Source: Pseudomonas sp. EpS/L25 (lineage in GTDB: Bacteria; Pseudomonadota; Gammaproteobacteria; Pseudomonadales; Pseudomonadaceae). From it: a stretch of 64,000 nucleotides of DNA. Below, piece by piece: positions 60,124 through 64,000 of the stretch (the first letter of the stretch is position 1; the number at the start of each line of letters is the position of its first letter). The position numbers and the translations under genes are program-made. The DNA lies in contig NZ_LNUP01000002.1 of assembly GCF_001512295.1 (NCBI RefSeq), positions 186,001 through 250,000 on the forward strand, given 5' to 3'. The notes under the pieces were generated by a model. The model saw only the letters and a list, made by a program, of their open reading frames with translations. It was not told the origin of the DNA and made no database searches.

Positions 60124-61569
60124 TCAGCCGCGCCCGACCAGGCGCGAGACCCATTGCGCCAGGCGCAGCTTGGCGGGGGAGTACGGCGGGAACAGCAACC
60201 GGATCGCCAGCAGGGGGCCTGCCGTCATCACGCTGCGCTCGTGGGAGAAGGCGCGGAAGCCCGCCAGGCCGTGGGCGCTGCCCAGCCCGGAATGGTTGAC
60301 GCCCCCGAAGGGCAGGTTGACCTGGGTGTACTGCTGCATGCAGAGGTTGATGCCCAGGCTGCCGGAGCTGGTGCGCGTCGCGACGCGCCGGTGGACCTCG
60401 CGATCCTGGCTCCAGAGGTAGAGCGCCAGGGGCTTGGGGCCTGCGTCGATCCGCGCGAAGACCTCGTCCAGGTCGTCGTAGGCGATGACAGGCAGCAGCG
60501 GGCCGAAGATTTCCAGCTCGTCCAGGGCACTGCTCACGTTCGAGCAATCCAGCAGGGTGGGGCCCAGATAGCGCTGGGCGACGTCGTGGTCGCCGCCATG
60601 GATCAGGGTGGCACCGGCGGCCTGGGCCTGTTGCAGCTGGAGGGTCAGGTGGGCCGCGTGACGCTCGTGGATCAGTCGGGCGTAGTCCGGACTGCGGGCG
60701 GGATCGCTGCCGTAGCGACGTCGCAGCAGGGCACGGCAGCGCGCCATGAAGGCGGGCTGGATGGCACGCGCGACGAACAGGTGGTCGGGCGCGACGCAGG
60801 ATTGCCCGGCGTTGAAGAACTTACCCCAGAGCAGCAGCTCGGCGGCAGCGTCCAGGTCGGCGCTGGCATCGACGATGGCGGGCGACTTGCCGCCCAGCTC
60901 CAGGGTCACCGAGGCCAGCTGAGTGGCGGCCGCCTGCATCACCAGGCGGCCCACGGCCGGCGAGCCGGTGAAGAAGAAGTGATCGAAGGGTAGCGCCAAC
61001 AGCGCCTGGGCGGTCTCCACGCCGCCTTCGCAGAAGGCCACGGTATCGGGGGTGAAGGCCTCGGCGACCACCTCCCGCAGCACGGCGTTGACCGCCGGGG
61101 TGAATTCCGATGGCTTGAGCACCACGGTATTGCCCGCGGCCAGCGCGGATACCAGAGGCCCGAGCAGCGTCGACACCGGATAGTTCCAAGGCCCGATGAT
61201 CAGGCAGCGGCCGCGTGGCTGGCAGTGGATCTCGGCCGGGCAGCCCAGCGAGGTCAGGGTCGCGCCGACCCGGCGTGGCTTCATCCAGCGGCGCAGGTGG
61301 CGGCGCGCATGCTGGATCTCCTCCAGCACCGGCATGATCTCGGACAGCTCCACCTCGACCCGGGGCTTGCCGAAGTCCGTATGGAAGGCGGTGTAGAGGG
61401 CCTCGCGCCGGGCCACCAGGGCCTGGTGCAGGCTGACCAGCAGGACGCGGCGCTCTTCGGCGGTCGAGCTGCGCAGTGCCAGTGCCCGTGCGGCCTGGTC
61501 GCGGAACAGCTGCTGTGGCGCCGGGTCGGCGAAGGTGGATGGCGCTGGATCGAGCAGGGGGGCAGGCAT
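60124..61569 (-). CDS. Aldehyde dehydrogenase (class 3-like)
   Basis: NAD(P)-dependent ALDH, 481 aa, of the shorter group related to coniferyl-aldehyde and fatty-aldehyde dehydrogenases. Catalytic Glu224 (LELGGKSP) and Cys258 (GQSCVAPDH) are present; the cofactor region is IIGPWNYP…LKPSEFTPA, with FFTGSPAVGR. The C-terminus has a hydrophobic stretch (LLAIRLLFPPYSPAKLRLAQWV) like membrane-bound members. It follows the MFS gene by 65 bp on the same strand and converges with the activator gene. Confidence 0.92.
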   Translation of the reverse strand: MPAPLLDPAPSTFADPAPQQLFRDQAARALALRSSTAEERRVLLVSLHQALVARREALYTAFHTDFGKPRVEVELSEIMPVLEEIQHARRHLRRWMKPRRVGATLTSLGCPAEIHCQPRGRCLIIGPWNYPVSTLLGPLVSALAAGNTVVLKPSEFTPAVNAVLREVVAEAFTPDTVAFCEGGVETAQALLALPFDHFFFTGSPAVGRLVMQAAATQLASVTLELGGKSPAIVDASADLDAAAELLLWGKFFNAGQSCVAPDHLFVARAIQPAFMARCRALLRRRYGSDPARSPDYARLIHERHAAHLTLQLQQAQAAGATLIHGGDHDVAQRYLGPTLLDCSNVSSALDELEIFGPLLPVIAYDDLDEVFARIDAGPKPLALYLWSQDREVHRRVATRTSSGSLGINLCMQQYTQVNLPFGGVNHSGLGSAHGLAGFRAFSHERSVMTAGPLLAIRLLFPPYSPAKLRLAQWVSRLVGRG

Positions 61570-61634
61570 GTTGAGATCCGCACTGGAGTCGAGAGGCTGG
61601 GTAAGGGTAGTGGAGCCGGGCGCGAGCGTCCCGC

Positions 61635-62822
61635 TCAGCCGGAGCGACGCAAGCGTCCGCGGCTGGGCAGGCGGCTCGTTCTTGCGCTGAGGCCGAGCAA
61701 GCCGAGCAGGGCCAGGGCGAGCAGGCTCAGCAAGGCGCTGGCGAGGGCGGCGGGTCTTACCTCGGCGCCGTTCAGCCAGAGTGACGCCAGCGCCGGCCCG
61801 GCCGCGCAGCCGAGCAGTTGCAGCGACGGCACCAGGGTAGCGGTGCGACCCCGGGGGTCGAGGCTCAGCGCCAGGCCGATCTGGAAGGGGGTGAGGGTCT
61901 GCCAGAGGAAGGTGAACAGCAGGCAGAACCCGACGAAGGCCAGGTGTGCGCCGACCGGTAGGCCGTGGATCAGGGTGGCGAGGCTACCCAGCAGCAGGGT
62001 CACCACCGCCAGGGTGCCCGGTGCCGGCAGGCGGCTCACCAGCCCGGCGCCGGCCAGGCCGCCGAGCAACTGGGCGCCCAGGCTCAGGGCGATCAGCGAC
62101 TGGGCCTGGCCAGGCTGCAGGCCGAGGGCTTCGCCATAGGGTTCCAGATAGGCCCACAGCGCGCCGATCGCGGCCAGTTGGGCCCCGACGCAGGCCAGCA
62201 GCAGGCCGCGCGGTAGCGTCCAGCCCGGACTGGACGGGCTGGCGGTCTGGCGTGCGACCGGCGCCAGGCGGCGCGGCAGGGCGGCCAGCAGCGGTAGGGC
62301 GAGCGCCGTGACCACCGCCAGGAGCAGGAAGCCGCCGAGGATGCCGGCGCCGGGCAGTACCCACAGCGCCAGGACTGCCGCCAGCAGCCCCTGGCAAAAG
62401 GTCTGCAAGGCCATGAACAGACCCGACAGCCATTCGGCCCGGGGTTGGCGGACCATCAGTGCCACCGCCGCCCAGAGCAGCAGGCCTTCGCCCAGCCCCG
62501 CCAGGGCGCGCAGGCCGAGCAAAGGCAGATCACCGACGGCATGGGCGCTGAGCAGGTCGGTGCCGATCGCCAGCAGGATCGCCGGCAGCAACAGTCGCGG
62601 CAGGTCCAGGCGCAGACCCAGGACCTCGCCGAGCATCACGCCCAGGCCGAGGGCGACGATCTCGCCCATCGCCACCAGGCCCAGGCCGTCCAGGCTGGCC
62701 CGCCCGCTGGTGAAGAGCTCGCCGAGCAGCAGCGGTTGCAGGCCCAGGATGAGCAGGGCCAGGGAGCCCAGCAGCAGGGTGGCAGCGACCTGGAGCGGCG
62801 GCGAGGGGGGCGGAACGGTCAT
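61635..62822 (-). CDS. MFS transporter
   Basis: The 395-aa major facilitator superfamily protein has 12 predicted helices; the first (AATLLLGSLALLILGLQPLLLGEL) and the repeated LGLGVMLGE/LLGGLAGAGLV segments look like MFS halves. No strongly diagnostic motif for a substrate; homologues in such cassettes are annotated as aromatic-acid or amino-acid permeases. It lies 22 bp after the class II aldolase gene, so it is part of that cassette. Confidence 0.85.
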   Translation of the reverse strand: MTVPPPSPPLQVAATLLLGSLALLILGLQPLLLGELFTSGRASLDGLGLVAMGEIVALGLGVMLGEVLGLRLDLPRLLLPAILLAIGTDLLSAHAVGDLPLLGLRALAGLGEGLLLWAAVALMVRQPRAEWLSGLFMALQTFCQGLLAAVLALWVLPGAGILGGFLLLAVVTALALPLLAALPRRLAPVARQTASPSSPGWTLPRGLLLACVGAQLAAIGALWAYLEPYGEALGLQPGQAQSLIALSLGAQLLGGLAGAGLVSRLPAPGTLAVVTLLLGSLATLIHGLPVGAHLAFVGFCLLFTFLWQTLTPFQIGLALSLDPRGRTATLVPSLQLLGCAAGPALASLWLNGAEVRPAALASALLSLLALALLGLLGLSARTSRLPSRGRLRRSG

Positions 62823-62844
62823 GGGGCTTACCTCCAGATTTCGG

Positions 62845-63480
62845 TCAGTAGCCGCGGCTTTCCGCTGGCAGCTCGCCGCTGGCGAAGGCCAGGGCGGCGT
62901 TGCGCTGGTCGCGGGCGAGACGGCGCGTGGCGATCAGCACCACCCACCAGGGCAGGCGGGTGAGAGTGGCACCGGTCGCCTGGGCCAGGGTGTAGGCCTT
63001 GGCGCATTTCTCGAACAGTTCCGCGTTGAGCGCCGCGCGGCTGGCGGTGGTGCCCAGGCACAGCGGCCGGTCCGCCAGCAGCAGGACGTTGCCGCCGCCA
63101 ACGAGGGCCTCCGGCACGCGACTGGCATCGCTCACCCCCGCGGCCATGCGGCCCAGGTGGCGCGCCTGCTCGTCGAACAGCACGGGCATGCAGGCGCCGA
63201 ACGGTGCCACGAGCGGCCCGTAGCTGCCCGCGCCCTGGATGATCGCGCCGACGTCCGGCCGCGCGCGGTAGACGACCGCGTGGTCAGCGGCATCCGGGAA
63301 GGCCTGGCCGAGCGCTGTCTCCGCCGGCTCGGCATCCGCCAGGGTGCCGTACCAGAGGGTGCCGGTGCCCGGTACGCGCAGCGACAGCGCGACCGCCGGG
63401 AGTTCGCCGCGGCGTACCAGGCGCTGCTGCAGGTCGAGCCACTGCTGGTGGAGGGCGAGGCGCATCGGATGGGGCCTCAT
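62845..63480 (-). CDS. Class II aldolase/adducin-like protein
   Basis: The 211-aa protein resembles the class II aldolase/adducin fold (LVRRGELPAVALSLRVPGTGTLWYGTL…VVYRARPDVGAIIQGAG, ARPDVGA being the usual histidine-region motif, here without a clear H-P-x-x-H zinc triad). The start ATG at 63480 overlaps the aminotransferase stop (ATGA); an in-frame ATG is at 63465. The missing zinc His residues mean activity cannot be assumed. It is translationally coupled to the class III aminotransferase. Confidence 0.8.
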   Translation of the reverse strand: MRPHPMRLALHQQWLDLQQRLVRRGELPAVALSLRVPGTGTLWYGTLADAEPAETALGQAFPDAADHAVVYRARPDVGAIIQGAGSYGPLVAPFGACMPVLFDEQARHLGRMAAGVSDASRVPEALVGGGNVLLLADRPLCLGTTASRAALNAELFEKCAKAYTLAQATGATLTRLPWWVVLIATRRLARDQRNAALAFASGELPAESRGY

Positions 63481-64000
63481 ACCAGCTGGAAGACACGGTC
63501 GAAGCGTTCCAGGGCGTCGTCGATCACGGCATCGGTGTCGGCCAGGCTGGTATAGAGGCGGCTGCCGGCCAGGGTGATCAGCCCGTGGGCGGTGTAGGCG
63601 GCACCCATTTCCTCCATCATGTGCTTGCGCGCCTTGGCCTCGTTACGCAGGCGCAGCAGCTTGAGCGGGTTGCCGGTGTCGAGCAGCAGCACCCCTGAGG
63701 TCTGCAGGTGCACGATGGAGCCCAGGTTGTAGGCGACATAGGGCAGGTTGCGCCGCTGGATGATCTCCTCCAGCCCCTGGCGCAGCCGGTCGCCGGCGCG
63801 GCCGGCCTGGCCGGCGGCGTCGAGGCGCTGGATTTCCTTGAGGGCGTAGTAGCCGGCCACGCAGCACAGGGGGTTGGCCGAGAGGGTACCGCCGACGAAG
63901 GCGCGCTTCGACGAGGTGCCGATGCCGCCCACCAGCAACTGCATGACCTCGGCCTTGCCACCCAGGGCGCCGGCCATGGGATAGCCGCCGGTGAGACACT
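63477..64000 (-). CDS. Class III aminotransferase (5' end missing)
   Basis: The last 174 codons of a PLP-dependent class III aminotransferase. The left part reads CLTGGYPMAGALGGKAEVMQLLVGG, which follows the PLP-lysine in this family, and the next segment GTLSANPLCCVAGYYALKEIQRL is the usual class III 'GTxxANPLACAAG' region. The upstream PLP-binding lysine and N-terminus are beyond the right edge. First gene in the window of the aldolase–MFS–ALDH cassette. Substrate unknown. Confidence 0.9.
   Translation of the reverse strand, partial: CLTGGYPMAGALGGKAEVMQLLVGGIGTSSKRAFVGGTLSANPLCCVAGYYALKEIQRLDAAGQAGRAGDRLRQGLEEIIQRRNLPYVAYNLGSIVHLQTSGVLLLDTGNPLKLLRLRNEAKARKHMMEEMGAAYTAHGLITLAGSRLYTSLADTDAVIDDALERFDRVFQLV

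Overview
This GC-rich window is dense with genes and comes from a gamma-proteobacterium, almost certainly a Pseudomonas. The evidence is the fused nuoCD, the monomeric NADP isocitrate dehydrogenase, the roxA–purB–hflD–mnmA–Nudix–icd order, the XenA-type old yellow enzyme, and an allantoinase/ureidoglycolate purine route beside xdhABC–guaD. The species is not fixed by the sequence. A P. oryzihabitans/psychrotolerans-like background is only a guess.

Layout. (1) 1–6.7 kb: complex I operon nuoA-B-CD-E-F-G on the minus strand; nuoG runs off the left edge. (2) 6.9–15.4 kb: minus-strand housekeeping block with two poorly known proteins, the ribosomal oxygenase roxA, purB, hflD, mnmA, a Nudix hydrolase and icd. 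(3) 15.9–25.7 kb: small membrane ORFs, a PiT phosphate transporter, queD, an ABC exporter, periplasmic cyclophilin, a LysR regulator, a DUF3060 protein and two EamA/RarD-type permeases. (4) 25.8–29.4 kb: purine ring-opening genes puuE-uraD-alc-allA with divergent hiuH. (5) 29.4–36.8 kb: GDSL esterase, arsR/xenA pair, M48 protease with a YjgN-family protein, and a Tat-exported aminotransferase. (6) 36.9–43.5 kb: xdhABC-guaD (purine bases to xanthine and urate) beside the remains of a TetR regulator. (7) 43.7–54.9 kb: an efflux island with a divergent outer-membrane factor, a TetR gene, MFP and RND pump subunits, an SDR, an MFS exporter, a ketoacyl-ACP synthase and a second TetR gene. (8) 55.1–60.1 kb: sugar/polyol-type operon (oxidoreductase, TIM-barrel isomerase, periplasmic binding protein) facing a sigma-54 activator. 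(9) 60.1–64 kb: aldehyde dehydrogenase, MFS permease, class II aldolase-like protein and a class III aminotransferase cut by the right edge.

How the parts fit together. Blocks 4 and 6 together cover guanine → xanthine → urate, then hydroxyisourate → allantoin → allantoate → glyoxylate plus urea; the urate-oxidising step is not in the window. Block 8 is the clearest regulatory circuit: a near-consensus -24/-12 promoter for the oxidoreductase operon, a perfect 22-bp palindrome about 80 bp upstream of it, and a divergent activator with an intact GAFTGA loop. Block 7 has two matching 24-bp TetR-type operators flanking its first tetR gene, so one regulator probably controls both arms of the pump.

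Repeats. Two palindromic MITE-like elements (18051–18191 and 25658–25838) supply stop codons to neighbouring genes. A separate GTGGAAAAC-hairpin family is present near 32.7 and 36.8–37.0 kb, where it encodes the C-terminal tail of guanine deaminase. No tRNA, rRNA, CRISPR array, prophage or transposase gene was seen.
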